Assembly (NCBI RefSeq): GCF_042434095.1
Contig: NZ_JBHLUE010000016.1
Coordinates: 62,001-126,000, forward strand
Direction: 5' to 3'
DNA length: 64,000 nucleotides
Origin: KBS50 sp042434095
GTDB lineage: Bacteria > Actinomycetota > Actinomycetes > Mycobacteriales > Micromonosporaceae
Under the pieces are notes generated by a model, which was not told where the DNA came from, ran no database searches, and worked only from the letters and a program-made list of their open reading frames with translations. Positions within the stretch are counted from its first letter, which is position 1. Every line of letters begins with the position of its first letter. A program made the translations under genes and the position numbers. Positions 1-7,767 of this stretch are shown here, piece by piece.

Positions 1-39
1 AAGCACCGGACCGGACCGGCCACTGAGCACTCCGGCCGA

Positions 40-85
40 CGCGGGCCCGCCGGGAGGGTGACGCCCGCGTGGCGGGCGGCCCGCG
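40..85 (-). terminator. Candidate terminator after the DUF3097 gene
   Basis: A GC-rich inverted repeat (arms about 40-51 and 71-85, with a 3-nt insertion in one arm) lies just beyond the stop codon of the leftward DUF3097 gene. There is no T tract, which is usual for actinomycete terminators. The call rests on position and stem strength alone. Nothing else is recognisable in bases 1-109. Confidence 0.4.
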
Positions 86-109
86 CCGGCACGGCGCCGG
101 CCGGCGGCG

Positions 110-925
110 TCACTCCGGCGGGACGGTGACGAAGTCGATGAGCCGTTCCATGGCGTTGATCAGCGGCGTCTCCACGTCCGCGAACGTGTCCACCCGGGAC
201 AGGATGTGCCGCCACATGGCGGCGGGCTCGGCCACGCCCAGGGCGGCGCAGACGCCCTCCTTCCACGGCCGGCCGGGCGGCACCACCGGCCAGGCCCGGA
301 TGCCCAGCGCCGACGGCCGCACGGCCTGCCACACGTCCACGTACGGATGCCCGGTGACCAGCACATCCGGCGAGGTGACGGCCGCGACGATCCGGCTCTC
401 CTTGGAACCCGGGACGAGGTGGTCGACCAGCACACCGAGCCGGCGACGCGGCCCGGGACCGAACTCCCGTACCCGGCTCGCCAGCTCGTCGATGCCGTCC
501 AGCGGCTCCACCACGATGCCCTCGATGCGCAGGTCGTCGCCCCAGATCCGCTCGACCAGCGCCGCGTCGTGCACACCCTCGACCCAGATCCGGCTCGCCT
601 GCGCCACCCGGGCCCGCACACCGTCCACGGCGACCGATCCCGACGCGGTCCGCCGCCGGGCCGCCGGCACCGGCCCGGCGGTCGGCCGGCGAAGCGTCAC
701 CGGCGCACCGTCCAGCAGGAACGCCGCGGGCAGCAGCGGAAAGTTGCGCCGCCGCCCGTGCCGATCCTCCAGCACCACCGCGCCGGCCTCGAACCCGACA
801 ACCGCGCCGCAGAACCCCGAATCGGCATCCTCCACCACGAGGTCGGGCTCGGCGTCCACCTCGGGCGTCACCCGGCGTCGCCGCCAGTCCCCGGCCAGCA
901 CGTCCTCGCCGTATCTCCTCCCCAT
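110..925 (-). CDS. DUF3097 family protein
   Basis: Conserved actinobacterial protein of 271 residues; the function is not known. The family pattern is clear: N-terminal RRYGEDVLAGDWRRR, the block DLVVEDADSGFCGAVVGFE, then RIWVEGVHDAALVERIWGDDLRIEG and VLVDHLVPGSKESRI, which resembles a Toprim-like fold with acidic residues (E of WVEG, D of LVDH). The Toprim comparison is an inference. A longer frame upstream to 1039 runs through tandem repeats and is not credible. The ATG at 925 matches the family start and has a TACCGT box eight bases ahead, so the transcript may be leaderless. The gene diverges from the protein at 1148. Confidence 0.85.
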   Translation of the reverse strand: MGRRYGEDVLAGDWRRRRVTPEVDAEPDLVVEDADSGFCGAVVGFEAGAVVLEDRHGRRRNFPLLPAAFLLDGAPVTLRRPTAGPVPAARRRTASGSVAVDGVRARVAQASRIWVEGVHDAALVERIWGDDLRIEGIVVEPLDGIDELASRVREFGPGPRRRLGVLVDHLVPGSKESRIVAAVTSPDVLVTGHPYVDVWQAVRPSALGIRAWPVVPPGRPWKEGVCAALGVAEPAAMWRHILSRVDTFADVETPLINAMERLIDFVTVPPE

Positions 926-933
926 GCGACGCG

Positions 934-939
934 ACGGTA
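934..939 (-). promoter_or_regulatory. -10 box of DUF3097 gene, likely leaderless
   Basis: On the minus strand TACCGT ends eight bases before the ATG at 925, the spacing expected when transcription starts at or next to the start codon. There is no Shine-Dalgarno sequence in between. No convincing -35 box is visible. Confidence 0.4.
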
Positions 940-955
940 GCGGCTGCCGGCTCAG

Positions 956-1070
956 CGGCCACGCCGACACGCCACCACCGGCCACGTGGACGCGCCGCCA
1001 CCGGCCACGCCGACACGCCGCCACCGGCCACGTGGACACGCCGCCGACGGCCGCGCCGACACGCCGGTTA
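956..1070. repeat. 23-bp tandem repeat, five units
   Basis: Five consecutive 23-bp units (956, 979, 1002, 1025, 1048) of pattern CGGCCACGYSGACRCGCCGCC fill half of the gap between two divergent genes. Units 2 and 4 contain the palindrome CCACGTGG; units 1, 3 and 5 carry GCCGAC instead, so the array alternates. Because 23 is not a multiple of three, copy-number change here would break any reading frame, which argues that the array is non-coding. Confidence 0.85.
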
Positions 1071-1134
1071 CGGCGTCAGCGGCATGGGAGCGGGCACACG
1101 CGCGCGGGAAGAGACAGCGGCCGGGCCGACCACG

Positions 1135-1140
1135 TACCCT
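1135..1140 (+). promoter_or_regulatory. -10 box for gene at 1148, likely leaderless
   Basis: TACCCT followed by seven bases and the ATG at 1148. No ribosome binding site lies between them, so the mRNA probably begins at or near the start codon. Confidence 0.4.
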
Positions 1141-1147
1141 TGCCTGC

Positions 1148-1939
1148 ATGTCTGCTCCAACGGACGCGGCAACGCTGGCTCCGCGCCGGTCCAGCCGGTT
1201 CGTCGCCTGGGTGCGCGCGTGGCGGGCCGGCCTGGTCCCGTACGACGAGGTGGCCGCCGAGATCGCCGCCGGCGAGGAACACCTGGTCGCCGACGCGCCG
1301 GGGACCTGGACCGACGTACCGCTGGCGGAAGCGCTCCCGGCGTTGTCCCGCACCCCGGCCGACCAGGTCCGGCTGGTGCTGCCGGTGCCCGGCGACCCGC
1401 GCGGCCTGCCCGGGCCCGGGCCGTTCGCCGGCGCGGCGCTGCTGGCCGGCGAGGCCGTCGTGGCCGGCCAGCTCGGGTTCATCCCGGAGGTACGCAGCCA
1501 CACGTCCGGCTCCGGCATGACCTTCGAGACGGTGCTGTGGCGGGTCTACCCGCTGCCGCCCGAGGCCGCGGCCGCGGCGCTGGCCGACCCCGGCGCGGCC
1601 GAGGCGGAGGCCGAGCTGGCCACCGCGCTGGCCGAGGCGACCGCCGCGCTGACCCGGCTCGACGTGGCGGCCTGGCGGCCCGAGCTGGGCGGCGCGCTCG
1701 CCGCGCTGCGCCGCCCGGACAGCTGCGCCGACCTGCCCCCGGGCTTCGACCCGCGCTCCCGCCGGCTGTTCGCCCGGGCGTCGGTGCTGGATCGCATGCT
1801 GGCGCTGGCCGAGCACGCCGCGCCCGGCGGCGCGGTCAACGGGTACGAGGCGCAGCAGCGCGACGCCGCGCTGCGGCCGCTCACCGCCGCCTGCCGGCGG
1901 GCGCTGGTGGCCGCCTGCAACGCCCCGCTGCGCCCCTGA
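1148..1939 (+). CDS. Conserved hypothetical protein, Ala-rich
   Basis: Unrecognised soluble protein of 263 residues. The start at 1148 was chosen because the frame further upstream runs through the 23-bp repeats. The N-terminal half (about residues 8-130) looks folded, with WVRAWRAGLVPYDEVAAEI and a VRLVLPVPGDPRGLPGPGPF segment; the middle (about 140-190) is an Ala/Glu-rich helix; the C-terminal third is helical and ends in a patch of conserved-looking Arg and Ala. No catalytic motif, signal peptide or membrane segment is visible. Proteins of this kind appear as single-copy hypotheticals in actinomycetes, but no function can be given from sequence. Confidence 0.7.
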   Translation: MSAPTDAATLAPRRSSRFVAWVRAWRAGLVPYDEVAAEIAAGEEHLVADAPGTWTDVPLAEALPALSRTPADQVRLVLPVPGDPRGLPGPGPFAGAALLAGEAVVAGQLGFIPEVRSHTSGSGMTFETVLWRVYPLPPEAAAAALADPGAAEAEAELATALAEATAALTRLDVAAWRPELGGALAALRRPDSCADLPPGFDPRSRRLFARASVLDRMLALAEHAAPGGAVNGYEAQQRDAALRPLTAACRRALVAACNAPLRP

Positions 1940-1996
1940 GCCGGTTGCGGGGCGCAGCCCCGGAGCCTGGTTGAGGGGCGCAGCCCCGGCGCCGGC

Positions 1997-2776
1997 TCAG
2001 ATCTCGTCGATCAGGTCGGCCACCGACCCGATGATCCGGGACGGCCGGTACGGGTAGCGCTCGGCCTCGGCCCGGCTGCTGATCCCGGTCAGCACGAGCA
2101 CGGTTTCCAGGCCCGCCTCCAGCCCGCAGAGGATGTCGGTGTCCATCCGGTCGCCGATCATCGCGGTGGTCTCCGAGTGCGCCTCGATGGTGTTCAGCGC
2201 CGACCGCATCATCATCGGGTTCGGCTTGCCGACGAAGTACGGCTCGACGCCGGTGGCCTTCGAGATCATCGCGGCCACCGACCCGGCCGCCGGCAGGGCG
2301 CCCTCGGCGGACGGGCCGGTCGGATCCGGGTTCGTGCAGATGAACCGCGCGCCCGCGTCGATCAGCCGGACGGCCTTGGTGATCGCCTCGAAGCTGTAGG
2401 TGCGGGTCTCGCCCAGCACCACGTAGTCCGGCGAGAAGTCGGACAGGATGTAGCCGACCGCGTGCATGGCGGTGGTCAGCCCGGCCTCACCGATGACGTA
2501 CGCCGTGCCGCCGGGCCGCTGGTCGGCCAGGAACTGCGCGGTGGCGAGCGCCGCGGTCCAGATCGACTCCTCGGGCACGTCGAAACCCATCCGGGTCAGC
2601 CGGGCCTGCAGGTCGCGGGGGGTGTAGATGGAGTTGTTCGTCAGCACCAGGAAGCGCTTGCCGGAGCCGCGCAACCGGCTGATGAACTCGGGTGCGCCCG
2701 GCACCGGCTGGCCCTCGTGCACCAACACCCCGTCCATGTCGGTGAGCCAGCTCTCGACGGGCTTGCGGTCCCTCAT
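1997..2776 (-). CDS. HAD-IIA family hydrolase (NagD-like phosphatase)
   Basis: Predicted cytosolic phosphatase of 259 residues. Motif I is TDMDGVL (nucleophile Asp13, acid/base Asp15), motif II is LTNNS with the following YTPRDLQARL cap entrance, motif III is the GKP lysine near VEPYFVGKPNPMMMRSAL, and motif IV is IGDRMDTDI. This layout with a C2 cap is the NagD/4-nitrophenylphosphatase branch; the natural substrate (sugar phosphate, nucleotide or PLP) cannot be read from sequence. The 438-codon frame upstream is spurious. The ATG at 2776 has GAGGA eight bases ahead. It lies 164 bp downstream of ferrochelatase on the same strand, and the gap is G-rich with no obvious signal. Confidence 0.85.
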   Translation of the reverse strand: MRDRKPVESWLTDMDGVLVHEGQPVPGAPEFISRLRGSGKRFLVLTNNSIYTPRDLQARLTRMGFDVPEESIWTAALATAQFLADQRPGGTAYVIGEAGLTTAMHAVGYILSDFSPDYVVLGETRTYSFEAITKAVRLIDAGARFICTNPDPTGPSAEGALPAAGSVAAMISKATGVEPYFVGKPNPMMMRSALNTIEAHSETTAMIGDRMDTDILCGLEAGLETVLVLTGISSRAEAERYPYRPSRIIGSVADLIDEI

Positions 2777-2940
2777 CGTGTCGTCCTCGCCGTCGGGGGT
2801 GTCTGATCGATCGGGGGTGGTCGGGTCGGGGGGTTGTCGGGTCGGTGGCTGCCGGCCTGGTCGACCGGTTGGCGTCGACCGGTCGCCGTGACCGGGCCGT
2901 GCCCTGCCGAGCGCTGAACGGGCCCGCTCGGCCGGCCCGG

Positions 2941-3978
2941 TCAGCGCCGCCGGGCCGGCACGCAGCAGCCGGCCGGGCAGAAGTCCCAGGCCGGCAGCGT
3001 ACCCAACCGGCAGCGATCGGCCGCCACCCCGGCCCCGGCCGGGGTCAGGCGTTCCTCGACCAGCTCCCTGATCATCGTCACGAACCGCGGATCGGTGCCC
3101 GGGGTGGCCGCCCGCACGTAGTCCAGGCCGAGGCGCTTGGCGGTGTCGGCCGCCTCGGTGTCCAGGTCCCACACCACCTCGAGGTGGTCGGAGACGAACC
3201 CGATGGGGCTCACCACGACCTTGCCGATGCCGTCGGCGGCCAGGGCCGCCAGGTGATCGTTGATGTCCGGCGCCAGCCACGGCACCTGCGGCGGCCCGGA
3301 CCGGCTCTGCCACACCAGGTCATAGGGCAGGTCGGTGCCGGCCGCCGCGGCCACCAGCGCGGCAGTCTCGCGCAGCTGGGCCTCGTACCGGCCGCCCTCC
3401 GGCCCGGCCGTGGCGGCCATGGAGGTCGGCACGGAGTGCGCGGTGAAGACCAGCCGGGTGGTGTCCGGCCCGGTGGGACCGAGCGTCGCGAGCGCGTCCC
3501 GTACGGCGTCGGCGTGCGGCCGGACGAAGCCGGGGTGGTCCCAGAACTGGCGCAGCTTGTCGATCACCGGCGCGGTCGAGCCGACGGCCGACCGGGCCAG
3601 CGCGAGGTCCTCCTGATATTGCCGGCAGGAGGAGTACCCCCCGTACGCGCTGGTGACGAACGCCAGGGCGGACCGGATCCCGTCGTCGCGCATCTGCGCC
3701 ACGGTGTCCGCGAGCATGGGGTGCCAGTTGCGGTTGCCCCAGTAGAGCGGCAGGTCGAGGCCGTGCTCGGCGAACTCGCCGCGCAGCGCGGCCAGCAGCT
3801 CGCGGTTCTGCTGGTTGATCGGCGACACCCCGCCGAAATGCTGGTAGTGCTCGGCCACCTCGGCCAGCCGCTCGGGCGGCACGCCCCGGCCCCGGGTCAC
3901 GTTGGTCAGGAACGGCAGGACGTCCTCGGGACGTTCCGGTCCGCCGAACGAGACCAGCAGCACTGCGTCGTACGCCAT
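2941..3978 (-). CDS. hemH: Ferrochelatase (HemH/CpfC)
   Basis: Inserts ferrous iron into coproporphyrin III (the usual actinobacterial route) or protoporphyrin IX. The 345-residue protein starts with MAYDAVLLVSFGGPE, typical for the family, has the NGxxHP-like YWGNRNWHPMLADT, AHSVP with the catalytic His (VFTAHSVPTSM) and the metal-site Glu region VVSPIGFVSDHLEVVWDLD. Cysteines at SSCRQ and in the last 25 residues (CRLG, FCPAGCC) fit the [2Fe-2S] cluster of actinobacterial ferrochelatases; the cluster is inferred. It follows fabG-inhA in the order also found in mycobacteria, but a strong hairpin separates inhA from it, so it may be only partly co-transcribed. Confidence 0.95.
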   Translation of the reverse strand: MAYDAVLLVSFGGPERPEDVLPFLTNVTRGRGVPPERLAEVAEHYQHFGGVSPINQQNRELLAALRGEFAEHGLDLPLYWGNRNWHPMLADTVAQMRDDGIRSALAFVTSAYGGYSSCRQYQEDLALARSAVGSTAPVIDKLRQFWDHPGFVRPHADAVRDALATLGPTGPDTTRLVFTAHSVPTSMAATAGPEGGRYEAQLRETAALVAAAAGTDLPYDLVWQSRSGPPQVPWLAPDINDHLAALAADGIGKVVVSPIGFVSDHLEVVWDLDTEAADTAKRLGLDYVRAATPGTDPRFVTMIRELVEERLTPAGAGVAADRCRLGTLPAWDFCPAGCCVPARRR

Positions 3979-4053
3979 GCCGCCATTTTCCCCGCCGGTG
4001 GTGACCGGCGAACGGCGGCCCGGTGTTAGCTGCGTTACCCGGCCCGCCAGGGC

Positions 4054-4068
4054 GTTAGGAAGGGCCCC
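4054..4068. repeat. Half copy of the 52-bp palindromic element
   Basis: GTTAGGAAGGGCCCC at this position is identical to the first 15 bases of the full copy at 41853. The conserved loop and second arm are absent; the inhA terminator hairpin begins two bases later. This looks like a decayed or recombined remnant of the element found at seven other places in the window. Confidence 0.6.
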
Positions 4069-4070
4069 AG

Positions 4071-4119
4071 CGAACCCTCCGGCGGCGCGTGCTGCGCCGA
4101 AGCGCCCCCGGAGGGTTCG
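4071..4119 (-). terminator. Terminator hairpin between inhA and hemH
   Basis: A perfect 12-bp stem (CGAACCCTCCGG at 4071-4082 with its complement at 4108-4119) flanks a 25-nt GC-rich loop that can itself pair. It begins six bases after the inhA stop codon in the direction of transcription and lies 93 bp before the hemH start. It should attenuate or end the fabG-inhA message. Confidence 0.7.
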
Positions 4120-4124
4120 TCCTT

Positions 4125-4892
4125 TCAGGCGCCGAGCGCGTGGTAGCCGCCGTCGACGTGCACGATCTCGCCCGTGGTGGCCGGGAACCAGTCGGAGAGC
4201 AGCGCGAGCACCGCCCGGGCGGCCGGCTCGGCGTCGGTGAGGTCCCAGCCCAGCGGCGCCCGGTTGGCCCAGGCGTCCTCGAACTGCTCGAACCCGGGGA
4301 TCGACCTGGCGGCCATGGTGCGCAGCGGTCCGGCCGAGACCAGGTTGCTGCGGATTCCCTGCTTGCCCAGGTGCAGCGCGAGGTAGCGGGAGGCGGACTC
4401 CAGCCCGGCCTTGGCCACGCCCATCCAGTCGTACACCGGCCAGGCCTTGGTGGCGTCGAAGGTGAGGCCCACCACCGAACCGCCCGAGCCCATCAGCGGC
4501 AGCGCGGCCATGGCCAGCGACTTGTACGAGTACGTGGAGACCTGCACGGCCTTGGCCACGTCCTCCCACGGCGCGTCCAGGAACCCGCCGCCCAGGCAGC
4601 TCTGCGGCGCGAACCCGATCGAGTGCACCACCCCGTCCAGCCCGTCGACGTGCTCCCGGACCCGGTCGGCCAGCGCGGCCAGGTGCTCGGGGTCGGTGAC
4701 GTCCAGCTCGATCACCGGCGGCGGCTCCGGCAGTCGCTTGGCGATCCGTTCCACCAGCGACATCCGGCCGAAGCCGGTGAGCACGACCGTCGCCCCGTTC
4801 TCCTGAGCCAGCTTGGCCACCGAGAACGCGATCGAGGCGTCGGTGAGAACGCCGGTTACCAGCAGCCGCTTACCGGCCAGCAGTCCAGACAC
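4125..4892 (-). CDS. inhA: NADH-dependent enoyl-ACP reductase (InhA/FabI)
   Basis: Last reductive step of the FAS-II elongation cycle: reduction of trans-2-enoyl-ACP with NADH. The 255-residue protein has the FabI cofactor motif GVLTDASIAFSVA, DVTD in the adenine pocket, SIGFAP, and the catalytic pair Tyr154 and Lys161 in YDWMGVAKAG (spacing YX6K as in FabI, unlike the YX3K of ordinary SDRs). The substrate-loop region AGPLRTMAARSIPGF matches mycobacterial-type InhA. It lies 42 bp downstream of fabG on the same strand, so both are probably made from one transcript. Confidence 0.95.
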   Translation of the reverse strand: MSGLLAGKRLLVTGVLTDASIAFSVAKLAQENGATVVLTGFGRMSLVERIAKRLPEPPPVIELDVTDPEHLAALADRVREHVDGLDGVVHSIGFAPQSCLGGGFLDAPWEDVAKAVQVSTYSYKSLAMAALPLMGSGGSVVGLTFDATKAWPVYDWMGVAKAGLESASRYLALHLGKQGIRSNLVSAGPLRTMAARSIPGFEQFEDAWANRAPLGWDLTDAEPAARAVLALLSDWFPATTGEIVHVDGGYHALGA

Positions 4893-4934
4893 GTACGCGA
4901 CCCTTTCGTTGTCGTTTGCCGGGAAGGGGATACG

Positions 4935-5639
4935 TCAGTGGCCCATGCCGAGGCCGCCGTCGACCGGGATGACGGCGCCGGAAATGTACCCGGCCGCGTC
5001 GCTGGCCAGCCAGGTCACCACGCCGGCGACCTCGTCCGGCGCGGCGAACCGGGCCGCCGGGATGGCCTTCAGGTATTCCGCCCGGCGCTGCTCGGGCAGC
5101 TCGGCGGTCATGTCGGTGTCGATGAAGCCCGGCGCCACCACGTTGGCGGTGATGTTGCGGCCGCCGAGTTCCCGGGTGATCGAGCGGGCCACCCCGACCA
5201 GGCCCGCCTTGCTGGCCGCGTAGTTGACCTGCCCGGCCGACCCGTACAGGCCGACCACCGAGGAGATGAAGATCATCCGACCCCAGCGGGCCCGCAGCAT
5301 CTTGGTGGCCGCCCGCTTGGCGCAGCGGAACGCGCCGGTGAGGTTCGTGTCCACCACCCCGGTGAACTGTTCGTCGGACATCCGCATCAGCAGCGTGTCG
5401 GCGGTGACGCCGGCGTTGGCCACCAGCACCTCCACCGGGCCCAGTTCCGCCTCCACCGCGGCGAAGGCCGCGTCCACGGCGGCCGAGTCGGTGATGTCGC
5501 ACCGGACCCCGAACAGGTGCTCCGGAACCTCGCTGCCGCGGTGCGTCACGGCCACCCGGTCGCCCTGCTTGGCGAACGCGTTGGCGATGGCCAGGCCGAT
5601 CCCCCGGTTGCCACCGGTCACCAGCACAGTTCGGGCCAC
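4935..5639 (-). CDS. fabG: 3-oxoacyl-ACP reductase (FabG/MabA)
   Basis: NADPH-dependent reduction of 3-oxoacyl-ACP in FAS-II. The 234-residue short-chain dehydrogenase has TGGNRGIG (residues 8-15), CDITD, NAGVT, Ser in FISSVVG, and YxxxK with Tyr140 and Lys144 (NYAASKAG). The PGFIDTDM and VDGGLGMGH ends are family features. The start is GTG with AGGAG seven bases upstream. It heads the fabG-inhA pair, as in other mycolata and related actinomycetes. The region upstream holds a palindrome flanked by direct repeats that could be a regulator site. Confidence 0.95.
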   Translation of the reverse strand: MARTVLVTGGNRGIGLAIANAFAKQGDRVAVTHRGSEVPEHLFGVRCDITDSAAVDAAFAAVEAELGPVEVLVANAGVTADTLLMRMSDEQFTGVVDTNLTGAFRCAKRAATKMLRARWGRMIFISSVVGLYGSAGQVNYAASKAGLVGVARSITRELGGRNITANVVAPGFIDTDMTAELPEQRRAEYLKAIPAARFAAPDEVAGVVTWLASDAAGYISGAVIPVDGGLGMGH

Positions 5640-5679
5640 GGCTGCTCCTCGTGATCGTGCGGACGGTCGCGATGGAGAC

Positions 5680-5705
5680 TAGGCGCTACCGACCGGTAGG
5701 CGCTA
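5680..5705. promoter_or_regulatory. Palindrome within direct repeats upstream of fabG
   Basis: TAGGCGCTA occurs at 5680-5688 and again at 5697-5705, 17 bp apart. Between and overlapping them is CTACCG-AC-CGGTAG (5686-5699). It lies 41-66 bp upstream of the fabG start. Such a layout is typical of a TetR-type operator; fatty-acid synthesis genes of actinomycetes are often under TetR-type control (FasR, FadR). Which protein binds here cannot be told. Confidence 0.5.
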
Positions 5706-5777
5706 ACCAGGGCGTACCACGCCGGTATGACGCCGTGGATCACGCCACGGTGGGACGCCGGGACCGGTCCCGGACCG

Positions 5778-5783
5778 TACGCT
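5778..5783 (+). promoter_or_regulatory. -10 box for the histidine kinase gene, likely leaderless
   Basis: TACGCT, seven bases, then the GTG start at 5791, with no Shine-Dalgarno sequence between. Confidence 0.4.
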
Positions 5784-5790
5784 CCGGACG

Positions 5791-7014
5791 GTGAACCTCC
5801 CTCCCCCGGTCGCGGCGCTGCTGCGCACGCTGGCCGGCCCGGACTACCCGCCGGCCCGGCCGCTGCCCGGACCTCCGGCGGTCCGCCGCTACGCGGGCCC
5901 GACCGGCATCCTGGCCGTGGGCATCATCTTCGCCATCACGCTGGCCGAGGAGCACGACCGGGCGCTGCCGCTGGTCATCGCCATCCTCTTCGCCGGGCTC
6001 ACCGTGGCGCCGCTGGCGGCGCTGCGGCGCCGCCCGCTGCTGGCCTGGCGGCTGCTGATCCTGGCGCTGGCGCTGTGCACCTTCAACGCGCCGGCCCGCG
6101 CGTCGTGGCCGTGGAACCCGGCCCTGGTCCTCATCGGGCTGCTCGTGCTCGCCGTGGTGGCGCTGCGGGTGGACTGGCCGCTGCTGCCCTGGATCGGCGG
6201 CATCACGCTGGTCCCCGTCGTGGCCCTGGTGGACGCCAACAACGTCGTCGGGGTCATCGTGCTGGTGGTGCTGTTGCTGGTGGTCGGCGGCCTGATCCGG
6301 CGCACCCGGCAGTCCGGCGCGGCGCTGGCCGAGCAGACCGAGCTGAGCGAGCTGGAGAAGGCCCGCCGGGCGGTCCTGGAGGAACGCGCCCGGATCGCCC
6401 GGGAGCTGCACGACGTGGTGGCGCACCACATGTCGATGATCGCCGTGCAGGCCGAAACCGCGCCGTACCGGCTGGACGCCCTGCCCGACCCGGCCCGGGC
6501 CGAGTTCGGGGCGATCGCCGGCTCCGCCCGGGAGGCGCTCACCGACATGCGCCGGCTGCTGGGCGTGCTGCGCAACGCCGACAGCGGCCCGCAGACCGCG
6601 CCCCAACCCGGCCTCGCCGAACTCCCCGAGCTGCTGGCCGGCGCCCGGCGCGCGGGGATGACCGTCGAGCTCGCCGGGCCGCTGCCCGTACCGGACGCGC
6701 CGGACCGGCCGGCGGTCCCCGCGCCGGTGCAGCTGGCCGCGTACCGGATCATCCAGGAGGCGGTGGCCAACGCGGCCCGGCACGCGCCCGGAGCGCCGGT
6801 GCGGCTCGCGGTCCGCGCCACCGGCGCGGAGCTGGAGGTACGGGTCGACAACGCCCACGCCGGCCCGGCGGCGCGGCCCGGGGCGGCCGGTCACGGCCTC
6901 ACCGGGATGCGGGAGCGGGCGGTCCTGCTGGGCGGCGCGTTCAGCGCCGGACCGACCGGCGAGGGCTTCGTGGTGCACGCCCGCCTACCGTACGAACCGG
7001 AGGGTGACCGATGA
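5791..7014 (+). CDS. Sensor histidine kinase, NarL/DesK type (HPK7)
   Basis: Membrane sensor kinase of 407 residues. Residues about 38-170 form five to six hydrophobic segments without a recognisable extracellular domain, then a coiled helix (ALAEQTELSELEKARRAVLEERARIA) leads into the HisKA_3 dimerisation box RELHDVVAHH with phosphoacceptor His207. The HATPase_c domain has the N box (QEAVANAARHA) and a shortened G region (GHGLTGMRERA). The GTG start at 5791 has a -10-like box seven bases upstream. It overlaps the response regulator by ATGA, so the two are translated together. The signal is unknown. Confidence 0.9.
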   Translation: MNLPPPVAALLRTLAGPDYPPARPLPGPPAVRRYAGPTGILAVGIIFAITLAEEHDRALPLVIAILFAGLTVAPLAALRRRPLLAWRLLILALALCTFNAPARASWPWNPALVLIGLLVLAVVALRVDWPLLPWIGGITLVPVVALVDANNVVGVIVLVVLLLVVGGLIRRTRQSGAALAEQTELSELEKARRAVLEERARIARELHDVVAHHMSMIAVQAETAPYRLDALPDPARAEFGAIAGSAREALTDMRRLLGVLRNADSGPQTAPQPGLAELPELLAGARRAGMTVELAGPLPVPDAPDRPAVPAPVQLAAYRIIQEAVANAARHAPGAPVRLAVRATGAELEVRVDNAHAGPAARPGAAGHGLTGMRERAVLLGGAFSAGPTGEGFVVHARLPYEPEGDR

Positions 7015-7673
7015 TCAAGCTGCTGATCGCGGACGACCAGGCCATGGTCCGGCAGGGCTTCGGGGCGCTGCTCGCGGCCCAACCCGACCTGCTGGTGGTG
7101 GGGGACGCGGCGAACGGCGCCGAGGCGGTGGCGGCGGCCCGCCGGCTGGACCCGGACGTGGTGCTCATGGACATCCGGATGCCGGTCCTGGACGGCCTGG
7201 CCGCCACCCGGCAGCTGGTCGGCGACGGCCGCGGCGAGCGGCCGCGGGTGCTCATCCTCACCACCTTCGACCTGGACGACTACGTCTACGACGCGCTGCG
7301 GGCGGGCGCCAGCGGCTTCCTGCTCAAGGACGCCCCGGCCGCCGACCTGGTGCACGCGGTCCGGGTGGTGGCCGCCGGCGACGCGCTGCTGGCCCCCGCG
7401 GTGACCCGCCGGCTGATCGCCGAGTTCGCCGCCCGGCCCCGGCCCGACCGGCCGCGCCCGGTCTCGCTGGCCGCGCTCACCGCCCGGGAGACCGAGGTGC
7501 TGCGGCTGATCGCGCGCGGCCGGTCCAACGCCGAGATCGCCGCCGAGCTGGTGGTGGCCGAGCAGACCGTGAAGACCCACGTCGGGCGGGTGCTGGGCAA
7601 GCTGCACCTGCGGGACCGGGCCCAGGCCGTCGTGCTGGCGTACGAGTCGGGCCTGGTCGCCGCCGGCGAGTAG
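7011..7673 (+). CDS. Response regulator, NarL/LuxR family
   Basis: Partner of the preceding kinase. The 220-residue protein has a receiver domain (acidic pair Asp8-Asp9, phosphoacceptor Asp54 in LMDIRMP, Thr in LILTTFD, Lys in LLKDAP) and a LuxR-type helix-turn-helix (LTARETEVLRLIARG to TVKTHVGRVLGKL). It should bind DNA as a dimer when phosphorylated. The next genes on the strand, a secreted hydrolase and an acyltransferase, start 95 bp downstream and are possible targets, though this is only a positional guess. Confidence 0.93.
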   Translation: MIKLLIADDQAMVRQGFGALLAAQPDLLVVGDAANGAEAVAAARRLDPDVVLMDIRMPVLDGLAATRQLVGDGRGERPRVLILTTFDLDDYVYDALRAGASGFLLKDAPAADLVHAVRVVAAGDALLAPAVTRRLIAEFAARPRPDRPRPVSLAALTARETEVLRLIARGRSNAEIAAELVVAEQTVKTHVGRVLGKLHLRDRAQAVVLAYESGLVAAGE

Positions 7674-7767
7674 CCCCCCGGTACCGGCGCCGGATCCCGC
7701 CGCGGGTTGATCCGCGCAGACCGGCCGCCCGCGCACCCTTCGGTTCCACCGACCGAGGGGGTACGAC

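Noticed and set aside
956..1070. 23-bp array considered as a CRISPR array
   Set aside because: Units are directly adjacent with no unique spacers, and there are no cas genes.
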